The notes beneath the pieces were generated by a model. It saw only the letters and a program-made list of their open reading frames with translations, was not told the DNA's origin and did no database searches. The position numbers were made by a program, and so were the translations under genes. Shown here one piece after another: positions 8,928 through 18,756 of a DNA stretch of 64,000 nucleotides (the first letter of the stretch is position 1; every line of letters begins with the position of its first letter). Source of the stretch: Nocardia nova SH22a (GTDB lineage Bacteria; Actinomycetota; Actinomycetes; Mycobacteriales; Mycobacteriaceae); contig NZ_CP006850.1 in assembly GCF_000523235.1 (NCBI RefSeq), forward strand, positions 1,426,001-1,490,000, given 5' to 3'.

Positions 8928-9524
8928 TCACCCGTCGGCGGGAACGCTGCCGGACAACTCGACCCCCGCCGCGCGTAGCCCGTCGAGCGCCGCCGCGGTG
9001 GTGGCGGGCGACACGGCGGCGGTGAGATCCAGCAGCACCCGGGTCGGCAGGCCCGCCTGCCGGGCATCGGCGGCGGTGGCGCGAACGCAGTGGTCGGTGG
9101 CGATACCGCAGATGTCGACGGCGTCGATTCCCTTGTCGCGCAACCATTCCGCCAGGCCGGAAGAGTCACCGGCGGTGCCCTCGAATCCGGAATAGGCGGC
9201 GCTGTAGGCGCCCTTGGAGAAGATCTCGAACACCGGGAACGCCGCTTCGATGGACGCGAGGTCGAGATCGGGATGGAACTCCGCCCCCGGCGTGCCCACG
9301 CGGCAGTGCGGGGGCCAGCTGTCCACGTAATCGGGGCGATCGGAGAAGTGCGCGCCCGGATCGATGTGATGGTCCCGGGTGACGGCGACGGCGGCGTAGT
9401 CACCGCCGTGCGTGTTCAGGTATTCGCTGATCCGCCTCGCCACCGCGGCCCCACCGGCCACCGCGAGCGAACCGCCCTCGCAGAAATCGTTCTGCACATC
9501 GACGACGACGAGTGCCCTGCTCAT
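8928..9524 (-). CDS. pncA: Nicotinamidase (pyrazinamidase) PncA
   Basis: Hydrolyses nicotinamide to nicotinate for NAD salvage; the same fold activates pyrazinamide. The 198-residue cysteine hydrolase shows the full triad: Asp9 in V-V-D-V-Q-N-D-F, Lys104 in F-S-K-G and Cys146 in I-A-T-D-H-C-V-R-A-T. Metal-binding residues are in T-R-D-H-H-I-D-P-G-A-H-F. It lies 34 bases downstream of pncB on the same strand, so the two steps nicotinamide to nicotinate to NaMN are encoded together. In M. tuberculosis pncA is far from pncB1. The ATG follows GGTGGGG, so it is translated from an internal ribosome site. Confidence 0.95.
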   Translation of the reverse strand: MSRALVVVDVQNDFCEGGSLAVAGGAAVARRISEYLNTHGGDYAAVAVTRDHHIDPGAHFSDRPDYVDSWPPHCRVGTPGAEFHPDLDLASIEAAFPVFEIFSKGAYSAAYSGFEGTAGDSSGLAEWLRDKGIDAVDICGIATDHCVRATAADARQAGLPTRVLLDLTAAVSPATTAAALDGLRAAGVELSGSVPADG

Positions 9525-9558
9525 ATCCCCACCTCGTTCCGCGACGTTCCGATATCCA

Positions 9559-10869
9559 TCATAGGAATGTCGTCGGTACGGCAGGTTCGCCCGCCGACAG
9601 TTTCAGGCCCTCCCACGGCAAGCTGATCAGCCCGCGGGCCACCAGTTCCCGCGACTGTGTCAGATTCGTCGGATCGGCCGCGGGTTCGCCCGCGCGGACC
9701 AGCGGAACCAGCAGGTCCCGGACCTCGTGACCGTTCCCGGACGGTCGCTGCGCCCCGGCCGGATACACGATCTCCTCCACGATCGTGCCGGTGCCGCGCG
9801 AGAGGCGGACTGCGCGCTTGGTGCCGCCGCGCGACTGCTTGTGGCTGCTGCGCTTGGCGACCGGCACCCCCTCGACCTCGACGAGTTTGTAGACCATCCC
9901 GGCGGTCGGCGCGCCCGAACCGGTGACCAGCGAGGTCCCGACACCGTAGGCGTCGACCGGTTCGGCGCGCAGTGCGGCGATCGCGTACTCGTCCAGATCG
10001 CCGGAGACGACGATGCGGGTGCCCGTCGCGCCGAGGGCGTCGAGCTGCTCGCGCACCTGTCGCGCCAGCACGCCCAGATCACCGGAATCGATTCGCACCC
10101 CGCCCAGTTCGGGTCCGGCGACCTCGATCGCGCGGGCGACCCCGGCGGTGATGTCGAAGGTGTCCACCAGCAGGGTGGTACCGACGCCGAGCGCCTTGAT
10201 CTGACTGCGGAAGGCGGCCGCCTCGTGCTGGCCGTCCGATCCGCTGTGCAGGAGGGTGAAGGCGTGCGCGCTGGTACCGGCGCCCGGAATTCCGTAGCGG
10301 CGCACCGCTTCCAGATTCGAGGTGGCATCGAAACCGGCCAGATACGCGGCGCGGGCACAGGCCGGTGCGGCCTGTTCGTGGGTGCGGCGCGACCCCATCT
10401 CGATCATCCGGCGCCCGGCGGCCGCGCTCACCATGCGGGCCGCGGCGGAGGCGATCGCGCTGTCGTGGTTGAGGATCGACAGGATCAGCGTCTCCAGGAC
10501 GACGCATTCGGCGAAGGTGCCGCGCACCGACAGGATCGGCGAGCCCGGAAAGTACAGATCGCCCTCGAGGTAACCGTCGATCTCTCCGCCGAAGCGGAAA
10601 TCGCGCAACCAGGCCAGCGTGTGCTCGTCCAGGAATCGGGCCGCGACGGCGAGTTCCGATTCGCCGAAACGGAAGTCCCGCAACGCGGTGAGCAACCGGT
10701 CGGTACCGGCGACGACGCCGTAACGCCTGCCGTGCGGCAATCGCCTGGCGAATACTTCGAAGGTGCACTGTCGCTGCGCCGAACCGTCGGCCAGGGCGGC
10801 CGCGAGCATGGTGAGCTCGTACTGGTCGGTCAGCAGGGCGGTGCTCGCGCCGGTAGCGGAGGTGTCCAC
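9559..10869 (-). CDS. pncB: Nicotinate phosphoribosyltransferase PncB
   Basis: Converts nicotinate and PRPP to nicotinate mononucleotide, with ATP hydrolysis, in the Preiss-Handler pathway. The 436-residue protein begins with the family's L-L-T-D-Q-Y-E-L-T-M segment, has the active-site region E-M-G-S-R-R-T-H-E-Q-A near residue 158, and the phosphate-binding strand G-V-R-I-D-S-G-D-L. Its ortholog by position is Rv1330c (pncB1). The GTG start is six bases after TACAGT (leaderless). It shares a ~110-base divergent promoter region with clpS, as in M. tuberculosis, and heads a two-gene operon with pncA. Confidence 0.95.
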   Translation of the reverse strand: MDTSATGASTALLTDQYELTMLAAALADGSAQRQCTFEVFARRLPHGRRYGVVAGTDRLLTALRDFRFGESELAVAARFLDEHTLAWLRDFRFGGEIDGYLEGDLYFPGSPILSVRGTFAECVVLETLILSILNHDSAIASAAARMVSAAAGRRMIEMGSRRTHEQAAPACARAAYLAGFDATSNLEAVRRYGIPGAGTSAHAFTLLHSGSDGQHEAAAFRSQIKALGVGTTLLVDTFDITAGVARAIEVAGPELGGVRIDSGDLGVLARQVREQLDALGATGTRIVVSGDLDEYAIAALRAEPVDAYGVGTSLVTGSGAPTAGMVYKLVEVEGVPVAKRSSHKQSRGGTKRAVRLSRGTGTIVEEIVYPAGAQRPSGNGHEVRDLLVPLVRAGEPAADPTNLTQSRELVARGLISLPWEGLKLSAGEPAVPTTFL

Positions 10870-10875
10870 GCGGTC

Positions 10876-10974
10876 ACTGTAGACATACCGGTCGGCCGGT
10901 GGGCCCGGCGGTGCCGTGACGCCCGAGCGCCCGGTCGGCGCGGGTGTTGTTTATCCGGAGTCGAGTCGTACTCT
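10876..10974. promoter_or_regulatory. Divergent promoters of pncB and clpS
   Basis: On the minus strand TACAGT (10876-10881) stands six bases before the GTG of pncB. On the plus strand TTGTTT (10947-10952), a 16-base spacer and TACTCT (10969-10974) stand seven bases before ATG 10982 of clpS. Both transcripts should start at or next to the start codon. No operator-like palindrome was seen between them. Confidence 0.6.
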
Positions 10975-10981
10975 GAAGGTT

Positions 10982-11392
10982 ATGGGTCTGTGCATGAGAG
11001 ACGCTGTCCGGATCGCCGCCGGTCCGGCCGGCGCGAACCAGGCGGCGGCGAGAGCGACGGGCCCGCTGGACACGACAGCGGCCGCGCCGGGCGTCCGGAT
11101 GTCGGCGCCCCAGGCGACGCCGGAGGCGGTCGAGGCCACCGAGATCCTGGAGGCCGAGGACCGGCCGTGGGTCACCGTGGTCTGGGACGACCCGGTGAAC
11201 CTGATGCACTACGTCACCTACATCTTCCAGAAGCTGTTCGGCTACAGCAAAGCCAAGGCAACCGAACTGATGTTGCAGGTGCACAACGAGGGTAAGGCGG
11301 TGGTGTCGTCGGGGTCGCGGGATCGGATGGAGCACGATGTGCAACGTCTGCATGCCGCGGGACTCTGGGCGACCATGCAGCGTGACGAATGA
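10982..11392 (+). CDS. clpS: ClpS adaptor of the Clp protease
   Basis: N-end-rule adaptor that hands substrates with bulky N-terminal residues to ClpC for degradation by ClpP. The core (about residues 56-136) is nearly identical to actinobacterial Clp[20 protein letters not shown], then [14 protein letters not shown] and [13 protein letters not shown] 10982 is chosen because a good promoter ends seven bases before it; this gives 136 residues with a long Ala-rich N-terminal extension. ATG 11099 would give the usual ~98 residues but has no ribosome site. It is followed within 25 bases by the DUF2017 gene. Confidence 0.93.
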   Translation: MGLCMRDAVRIAAGPAGANQAAARATGPLDTTAAAPGVRMSAPQATPEAVEATEILEAEDRPWVTVVWDDPVNLMHYVTYIFQKLFGYSKAKATELMLQVHNEGKAVVSSGSRDRMEHDVQRLHAAGLWATMQRDE

Positions 11393-11414
11393 CGACGGCG
11401 GCTACGGTAGCTCC

Positions 11415-11984
11415 GTGCGCAAGTGGAGCAGGAAGAACTCGCTGAGCGGGCTCAAGCTGCGGTCGGAGATGGACCCCCGGGAAGCGGATGTGCTGCGTTC
11501 GCTGGTCGGCGCGGTCACCGGACTGCTCACCGATCGAGCCGGCTCGGCCCCCGAAGACGACCTCGCGGCGCTGACCGGCCTCCGGACCGGTAACAGCACC
11601 CCGCCCGAGGACCCCCGGCTGGCCCGGTTGCTGCCCGAATTCCACCGCAAGGAGCCCGGCTCGCCGGACGCCGATCGCGCCGATCTCAACAGCGCCCTGC
11701 GCAGTCTGCACGAACCCGGCATCATCGACGCCAAGGTCGCCGCGGGCACCGTGGTTCTCGAGACGCTGCCCGAGCGCGGCGGGAAGATCGTCCTCACCCC
11801 CGAGCAGGCCGACGCCTGGCTCAACGCCCTCAACGACGTGCGCCTGGCGCTGGGCACCGCACTGGGGATCGACGCCGACACGCCCGATCAACTCGACCCC
11901 GACGACCCTCGCGCGCCGCACCTGGACGTCTACCACTGGCTGACCTGGATGCAGGACTCCCTGCTGCACGCACTGGCCCCCTGA
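11415..11984 (+). CDS. DUF2017 family protein (Rv1332-like)
   Basis: A 189-residue cytoplasmic protein of unknown function that follows clpS in many actinobacteria (Rv1332 position). It is rich in charged helices; the C-terminal part contains the conserved W-L-x-A-L-N-D-V-R-L-A-L-G-T-A-L-G-I and the ending H-W-L-T-W-M-Q-D-S-L-L. GTG 11415 is seven bases after TACGGT (11403-11408), again the leaderless pattern, so it has its own promoter despite being close to clpS. The conserved neighbourhood hints at a link to Clp proteolysis, but nothing in the sequence shows it. Confidence 0.88.
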   Translation: MRKWSRKNSLSGLKLRSEMDPREADVLRSLVGAVTGLLTDRAGSAPEDDLAALTGLRTGNSTPPEDPRLARLLPEFHRKEPGSPDADRADLNSALRSLHEPGIIDAKVAAGTVVLETLPERGGKIVLTPEQADAWLNALNDVRLALGTALGIDADTPDQLDPDDPRAPHLDVYHWLTWMQDSLLHALAP

Positions 11985-12020
11985 CCTCGGTGAACCGGCC
12001 CCTGTTTCTCGGGAGGAACT

Positions 12021-13082
12021 ATGAATTCCACTGTGGGACAGAATGATTCGATCACCGATGTGTCGGGTGTGCTGGTCGGTCATCACCACCGGCTCGATCC
12101 CGGCGCCACCCTCGGCTCCGGCGCCGCGACCGGGTGCACCGTCGTCCGGGCGCCCGGCGGCGCGACGGCCTCGGTCGATGTGCGCGGCGGGGGACCGGGT
12201 ACCCGCGAGACCGATCTGCTCGACCCCGGCAACACCGTGCGGCAGGTGCACGCGGTGCTGCTCACCGGCGGCAGCGCCTACGGACTGGCCGCCGCCGACG
12301 GGGTGATGCGCTGGCTGGAGGAACACGGCGAGGGCATCCCGATGGATCCGGCCGATCCGGCGCGAGTGGTGCCGATCGTGCCCGGTGCGGTGATCTTCGA
12401 TCTGCCGGTCGGGGCCTGGGACATCCGCCCGGATGCCGAATTCGGTTACCGTGCAGCGGAATCGGCGAGTGTGAGTGTCGAGCGCGGCAGCGTCGGCGCC
12501 GGAGTGGGCGCTCGCGCCGGATCGATCAAGGGCGGAATCGGCACGGCCAGTGTGCGTTTCACCGAGGGCGCCGCCGCGGGCCACACCGTGGGCGCGCTGA
12601 TGGTCGCCAATCCGGTCGGTTCGGTCTTCGATCCCCGGACCGGACTGCCGTGGGGCGCGGGCACCGACGGCGCGGACCACTTCGGCCTGACACCGCCGAG
12701 CGCCGAGGCGCTGGCCAGGGCGAACGCACTACCGGTGAAGGGTACGGTCCTCAACACCACGATCGGAGTGGTTGCCACCGACGCCGCATTGGATCCGGCG
12801 GGCTGCCACCGCCTGGCCACCACCGCGCACGACGGGCTGGCCCGCGCGATCCGTCCCGCGCATTCCCCGCTCGACGGCGACACGATCTTCGCCCTCGCCA
12901 CCGGCGCGGTGCGGCAAGAGACGAATATTCCACTGCCACCGGCCTTTCCGCCGGATCTGCTGCTGCTCGACGAACTGTGCACGGCGGCCGCGGTCTGTGT
13001 GGAGCGCGCGATCGTGGACGCGGTGCTGCGAGCGCGGGCGGTCGCGGGCATCCCGTCCTATCGCGAACTGTTCGATCGCTGA
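12021..13082 (+). CDS. Family S58 (DmpA/NylC-type) self-cleaving peptidase
   Basis: N-terminal-nucleophile hydrolase, 353 residues, positional ortholog of Rv1333. Family members cleave themselves before a Ser or Thr that becomes the nucleophile of an aminopeptidase, amidase or esterase. Here the site is L-N-T-T-I-G-V, with predicted cleavage between Asn245 and Thr246, as in NylC (G-N-T-T-I). Other landmarks are the G-G-S-A-Y-G-L-A-A-A-D-G loop and the late S-P-L-D-G-D-T-I-F-A motif. The ATG has an excellent GGGAGGAACT ribosome site. It stands before mec-cysO-cysM, but no direct role in that pathway is known. Confidence 0.9.
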   Translation: MNSTVGQNDSITDVSGVLVGHHHRLDPGATLGSGAATGCTVVRAPGGATASVDVRGGGPGTRETDLLDPGNTVRQVHAVLLTGGSAYGLAAADGVMRWLEEHGEGIPMDPADPARVVPIVPGAVIFDLPVGAWDIRPDAEFGYRAAESASVSVERGSVGAGVGARAGSIKGGIGTASVRFTEGAAAGHTVGALMVANPVGSVFDPRTGLPWGAGTDGADHFGLTPPSAEALARANALPVKGTVLNTTIGVVATDAALDPAGCHRLATTAHDGLARAIRPAHSPLDGDTIFALATGAVRQETNIPLPPAFPPDLLLLDELCTAAAVCVERAIVDAVLRARAVAGIPSYRELFDR

Positions 13083-13210
13083 TCGCGGGCGGCGGGTGGC
13101 GTATACCAGGGGCCGGTGGCCCGGCGGCGGGGAATAGCCGAATATCGTGGGCGGTTGACGGCAGCGATGGTTCCCGCGGGGCTGCTCGCGGCCGTGGTGT
13201 GAGTGGAAGG

Positions 13211-13642
13211 ATGCGAACTGTGCTGGTGATCAGGGCCGATCTCGTGGACGCGATGGTCGCGCACGCCCGTGCCGATCATCCCGACGAGGCGTGTGGTGTG
13301 ATCGCCGGTGCCGAGGGCTCGGATCGTCCGCAACGATTCGTGGCGATGATCAATGCCGAGCGTTCGCCCACCTTCTATCGGTTCGACTCCGGCGAACAGC
13401 TGAAGGTCTGGCGCGAGATGGACGATCGCGACGAGGAGCCGGTGGTGATCTACCACTCGCACACCGCCACCGAGGCCTACCCCAGTCGCACCGACATCTC
13501 GTACGCCTCCGAGCCCAACGCCCACTACGTGCTGGTGTCCACCCGCGACCCGCAGGAGCACGAACTGCGCAGCTACCGGATTCTCGACGGTGAGGTCACC
13601 GAGGAACCCGTTCAGATCGTATCCGCCTACCCCGAGGACTGA
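13211..13642 (+). CDS. mec: Mec, CysO-cysteine metallopeptidase (JAMM)
   Basis: Zinc peptidase that releases cysteine from the C-terminus of the sulfur carrier CysO. The 143-residue JAMM domain is complete: Glu26 in D-E-A-C-G-V, then His82, His84, Ser92 and Asp95 in H-S-H-T-x7-S-R-T-D. ATG 13211 follows GGAAGG; length equals that of M. tuberculosis Mec (Rv1334). Together with cysO and cysM (46 and 6 bases apart) it forms the alternative, O-phosphoserine-dependent cysteine route, which is more oxidant-resistant than the CysK route. Because CysO here carries two extra residues after Gly-Gly, Mec may also have to trim that tail. Confidence 0.95.
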   Translation: MRTVLVIRADLVDAMVAHARADHPDEACGVIAGAEGSDRPQRFVAMINAERSPTFYRFDSGEQLKVWREMDDRDEEPVVIYHSHTATEAYPSRTDISYASEPNAHYVLVSTRDPQEHELRSYRILDGEVTEEPVQIVSAYPED

Positions 13643-13688
13643 GCCCGCCGGATCTCCGGCGGCGCCGACCGAAGAAACAGGAGCACCC

Positions 13689-13967
13689 ATGTCGGTAACC
13701 GTGTCCATCCCGACCATCATGCGCACCCTCACCGGGGGTGAGAAGCGGGTCCAGGCGACCGGTTCCACCCTCGCCGAGGTGATCGGCGATCTGGAGACCA
13801 ACTACCCCGGTCTCGAACAGCGCCTGCTGTCGGACGGCAAGCTGAACCGCTACGTCAACATCTACGTCGACGACGAGGATGTGCGTTTCGCGGGCGGCCT
13901 GGCGGCCGAGGTTCCGGCGAACGGTTCGGTGACCATCCTGCCGGCCGTCGCCGGCGGCGCGCGCTGA
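13689..13967 (+). CDS. cysO: CysO, sulfur-carrier protein with GGAR end
   Basis: Ubiquitin-like carrier whose C-terminal glycine is thiocarboxylated and gives its sulfur to CysM. The 92-residue sequence follows Rv1335 closely (V-T-V-S-I-P-T-I-M-R, Y-V-N-I-Y-V-D-D-E-D-V-R-F, T-I-L-P-A-V-A-G-G). The mature end should be Gly89-Gly90, but here Ala91-Arg92 follow before the TGA. The tail would have to be removed before thiocarboxylation, as is known for QbsE, whose tail is removed by the JAMM protein QbsD. Start ATG 13689 follows AGGAG. It is the middle gene of the mec-cysO-cysM operon. Confidence 0.93.
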   Translation: MSVTVSIPTIMRTLTGGEKRVQATGSTLAEVIGDLETNYPGLEQRLLSDGKLNRYVNIYVDDEDVRFAGGLAAEVPANGSVTILPAVAGGAR

Positions 13968-14936
<969 letters not shown>

Positions 14937-15006
14937 GGCATCCGATGCGGTGCCGGTACCCTCGACATCATGAGGGGCCTGCCGGTCCCGCCAGGAGGTG
15001 ATGGTC

Positions 15007-15765
15007 GTGGCCGAGCAGATGGGCGCATCCTTCGATCCCGATCGGATCGCCGCGTTGCGCGCTCAGCTGGACAAGTCCGCCCAGGCGCCGGCGGGTTCGA
15101 ACGTGCCGCCCCGGCTCGTGCCGCCCGCCGCACCGCCCGCCACCGAGCCCGGCCGCACGGCCGCGCTGAAGCTGTTGTGGCAGCGCGCGATTGCGATCAC
15201 CCTCTGCTTCGTCGCACTGCTCTACGCGATCGAGGGCGTGGACACGGTCACCTCGCACGATCTGGACCAGGCGGGGGTGAAGCCGCGCACCGCCGCCGGA
15301 CTGGACGGCATCCTGTTCGCCCCGGTCCTGCACGCCAGCTGGACGCATCTGCTCGGCAACACGCTGCCGGTGATCGTGCTGGGGTTGCTGACCCTGCTCA
15401 CCGGAATCGGGCGCGGACTCGCCGCGACCGCGATCGTCTGGGTGGTGGGCGGAGTCGGCACCTGGCTCACCGGTGGCGCCAACTCGGTGCACATCGGCGC
15501 ATCGGTTCTGGTGTTCGGGTGGCTGACCTATCTCATCTCGCGCGGCCTGTTCACGCGCAACCTCTGGCAGATCGGGCTGGGCGTGGTCGTCGGCCTGCTC
15601 TACGGCTCCATTCTGTGGGGTGTCCTGCCCGGACAGCCCGGAATCTCTTGGCAAGGCCATCTTTTCGGGGCGTTGGGTGGATTGCTGGCCGGCTGGGTAC
15701 TCTCCTCGAATGAACGTCGTCATCGTCGCGGGGAGAGTGCCGGCCGCCTCGCAACTTCGGGGTGA
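15007..15765 (+). CDS. Rhomboid-family intramembrane serine protease
   Basis: Cleaves transmembrane substrates within the membrane. The 252-residue protein has a ~50-residue cytoplasmic N-terminus rich in Pro and Ala, then six to seven hydrophobic segments. The first loop contains the H-A-S-W-T-H-L-L-G-N rhomboid signature; catalytic Ser166 lies in I-G-A-S-V and His218 in G-H-L-F-G. The usual GxSG is G-A-S-V here, as in the mycobacterial Rv1337 group. GTG 15007 was preferred to 14998 and 15001 because AGGAGG (14992-14997) then has an 8-base spacing. In M. tuberculosis murI comes next, but here it is missing. Confidence 0.9.
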   Translation: MAEQMGASFDPDRIAALRAQLDKSAQAPAGSNVPPRLVPPAAPPATEPGRTAALKLLWQRAIAITLCFVALLYAIEGVDTVTSHDLDQAGVKPRTAAGLDGILFAPVLHASWTHLLGNTLPVIVLGLLTLLTGIGRGLAATAIVWVVGGVGTWLTGGANSVHIGASVLVFGWLTYLISRGLFTRNLWQIGLGVVVGLLYGSILWGVLPGQPGISWQGHLFGALGGLLAGWVLSSNERRHRRGESAGRLATSG

Positions 15766-15834
15766 CTGCGGAACTCGGTCGGCGATTTGGGGGATCCCCA
15801 GTTGAGCGAGAATGCAGCGTGGCAGCATGGGGGA

Positions 15835-16599
15835 ATGCGCCTCACCGTCCTCGGGTGTTCGGGCAGTGTGTCCGGCCCGGATTCCCCTGCGTCGGGCTAT
15901 CTCCTGACCGGTCCGGATATGACTCCCACCGTGATCGACTTCGGCCCGGGTGTGCTGGGCGCGCTGCAGCGCTACCTGGATCCCGGTGAGGTCGACATCT
16001 TCCTCACCCATCTGCACGCCGACCACTGCCTCGACATGCCGGGGCTCCTGGTGTGGCGGCGGTATCACCCGAATCCGCCGAGCGGGAAGGCGATCGTGCG
16101 CGGCCCGTCGGATTCGGCGCTGCGGATCGGCAATGCCTCCGCCGAGATCGGCGGAGAATGCGACGACTGGTCGGACGTGATCGATCTGCGGCCCTGGGAA
16201 GAGGGCGGCGAAACCACCTTCGGCCCGGGACACACCGTCCTGGCCCGGCGGATGTATCACCCGCCGGAGTCCTACGGCCTGCGCATCACCACCAACTCCG
16301 GCAAGGTCCTGGTCTACACCGGCGATACGGCGTTGTGCGATGCGGTGTTCGAACTGGCGCAGGGCGCCGACATCCTGCTGTCGGAGGCGTCCTGGACCCA
16401 CGATCCGGCCAATCGCCCGCCCGGAATTCATCTTTCGGGCACCGAGGCCGGAATGATCGCCGCGCGTGCGGGTGTCGGCGAACTGCTGCTGACCCACATT
16501 CCGCCGTGGACCTCCCGCGAGGATGTCATCGCCGAGGCGAAGGAACAGTTCAGCGGGCCCGTGCACGCGGTATCGCCCGGTGAGGTCGTCGAAATCTGA
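15835..16599 (+). CDS. Metallo-beta-lactamase-fold phosphodiesterase (Rv1339-like)
   Basis: A 254-residue metallo-beta-lactamase-fold protein orthologous by position to Rv1339, which has been shown to be an atypical class II cAMP phosphodiesterase. The metal site begins T-H-L-H-A-D-H-C-L-D (His59, His61, Asp63, His64); further ligands are in the M-Y-H-P-P-E-S-Y-G region, V-Y-T-G-D-T-A, and the last in L-T-H-I-P-P-W. The start at ATG 15835 fits the G-C-S-G-S N-terminal strand of the family; GGGGGA lies before it. It is only 69 bases from the rhomboid stop, leaving no room for murI. Confidence 0.9.
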   Translation: MRLTVLGCSGSVSGPDSPASGYLLTGPDMTPTVIDFGPGVLGALQRYLDPGEVDIFLTHLHADHCLDMPGLLVWRRYHPNPPSGKAIVRGPSDSALRIGNASAEIGGECDDWSDVIDLRPWEEGGETTFGPGHTVLARRMYHPPESYGLRITTNSGKVLVYTGDTALCDAVFELAQGADILLSEASWTHDPANRPPGIHLSGTEAGMIAARAGVGELLLTHIPPWTSREDVIAEAKEQFSGPVHAVSPGEVVEI

Positions 16600-16652
16600 C
16601 TCCCGCACACCGCCCGGACCGGTCGGTGCGACCCATCCCTTAGGCTGGCGTG

Positions 16653-17419
<767 letters not shown>

Positions 17420-17420
<1 letters not shown>

Positions 17421-18028
17421 TGGCGCGCCGGGTACTGGTGGCCAGCCGCAACGCCAAGAAACTCGGCGAACTACGCCGTATCCTCACCGAGGCCGGTGTG
17501 GAGGGTCTGGAGGTCATCGGCCTGGACGAGGTTCCGCCGTTCCCCGAGGCCCCCGAAACCGCCGCGACCTTCGAGGGCAACGCCCTGGCCAAGGCCCGCG
17601 ACGGCGCGGCGGCCACCGGATTGGCCTGTGTCGCAGACGATTCCGGAATAGCCGTCGACGCACTCAACGGTATGCCCGGCGTCCTGTCGGCCCGCTGGTC
17701 CGGTCGCCACGGCGACGACACCGCCAACAACGAACTGTTGCTGGCCCAGTTGGGGGACGTTCCCGACGCACGCCGCGGCGCCCGCTTCGTCTCGGCCTGC
17801 GCCCTGGTCGCCGACGGCCGCGAGGTCGTGATGGTCGGGGAGTGGCCCGGCGTGATCGCACGAAAGCCGGTGGGCGAGGGCGGTTTCGGCTACGACCCGC
17901 TGTTCGTACCGGACGGTGGCACGGTCTCGGCGGCCCAGCTGTCCCCGGCCGAGAAGGATGCCGCCTCCCACCGCGGACGGGCCCTGCGCGCTTTGCTCCC
18001 CGCCTTGGCTGAGCTCGCCGAGTCCTGA
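17420..18028 (+). CDS. rdgB: Non-canonical purine NTP pyrophosphatase (RdgB/HAM1)
   Basis: House-cleaning enzyme that hydrolyses dITP, ITP and XTP to monophosphates. The 202-residue protein starts V-L-V-A-S-R-N-A-K-K-L-G-E-L, has F-E-G-N-A-L-x-K-A-R around residue 52, the metal site C-V-A-D-D-S-G-I-A-V-D-A-L, G-F-G-Y-D-P-L-F-V-P, and the ending S-H-R-G-R-A-L-R-A-L. GTG 17420 overlaps the rph stop TAG by one base, so the two are translationally coupled. The rph-rdgB pair is conserved across actinobacteria (Rv1340-Rv1341). Confidence 0.96.
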
Positions 18029-18294
18029 CCCGACCACGGTTTGTTCGGGCATCAGCCGGTGGGAAGGACGCCGCCTGGTGGCACGGCCGAGTTTTGGGGG
18101 CTTGCGTTCGGCGCTGGCCGGACTCGCGGTATCCGGGCTCGGTCATGCCGGCCGCCAGCTTCGGGTGACCGGAGTGCGGAGGCGGACTCGAAATCGGCCG
18201 GAGCGGAAGAATCCGACTGTGCCGGTGAACTACCGGTGCCCGCTCGGGCTGGTGTCGCTGGTGTTCGGGAACGGGTGAACAGTACCGTGCAGGT

Positions 18295-18741
18295 ATGGCG
18301 TTGATCGATATCGAGGATCTACCTGCGACCACTTCCGACGTCTTGCGGCGGCGGGCCCGTGCGGCCGGATTACCGGCGCGGCAGTATGTGCGCCGGGAGT
18401 TGACCACGCTCGCGAACAAGCGGGTGCCCATCGACGCGGTCGTGCGGTTCCTTGCCGACGAGCGGCCCGAACGGCTCGGTGCCGAGGTCGACGCAGGGGC
18501 CGCGGCCTTGATCGATCTCTACGACCTGCCATACGAGGCATGGAGCGTATTCACCGCGCGCGCTGCGGCAGCGGATATGTCGCTGAGTGAATACGTGCGC
18601 CAGGAGTTGATCACCTCGGCACGGCGCAGCACCGTCGAGGACGCGGTGCTCGAGATCCGTGAGGTCCTGGAGAACTCACCGGGTCTGGAACTCGACATGC
18701 AGGACGTGATCGAGTCGGTGAGGTACGCCCGCGGCCTGTAG
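18295..18741 (+). CDS. Tandem VapB-like (ribbon-helix-helix) protein without a toxin
   Basis: The 148-residue protein is made of two copies of one ~50-residue unit (residues 3-53 and 72-122), each reading L-I-D-I/L-x-D-L-P, then R-A-x-A-A, x-Y-V-R-x-E-L, and x-D-A-V. The unit resembles VapB/FitA antitoxins of the ribbon-helix-helix class, which bind DNA as dimers and neutralise PIN-domain toxins. No PIN-domain gene follows: the next gene is on the other strand. ATG 18295 is six bases after TACCGT (leaderless). It may be a stand-alone DNA-binding protein whose two halves act as a built-in dimer. Confidence 0.75.
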   Translation: MALIDIEDLPATTSDVLRRRARAAGLPARQYVRRELTTLANKRVPIDAVVRFLADERPERLGAEVDAGAAALIDLYDLPYEAWSVFTARAAAADMSLSEYVRQELITSARRSTVEDAVLEIREVLENSPGLELDMQDVIESVRYARGL

Positions 18742-18756
18742 CCGCTCGAATCCGGC

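Noticed and set aside
18029..18294. tRNA or structured RNA between rdgB and the VapB-like gene
   Set aside because: No T-loop motif or cloverleaf arms could be built; only a promoter for the next gene is visible.
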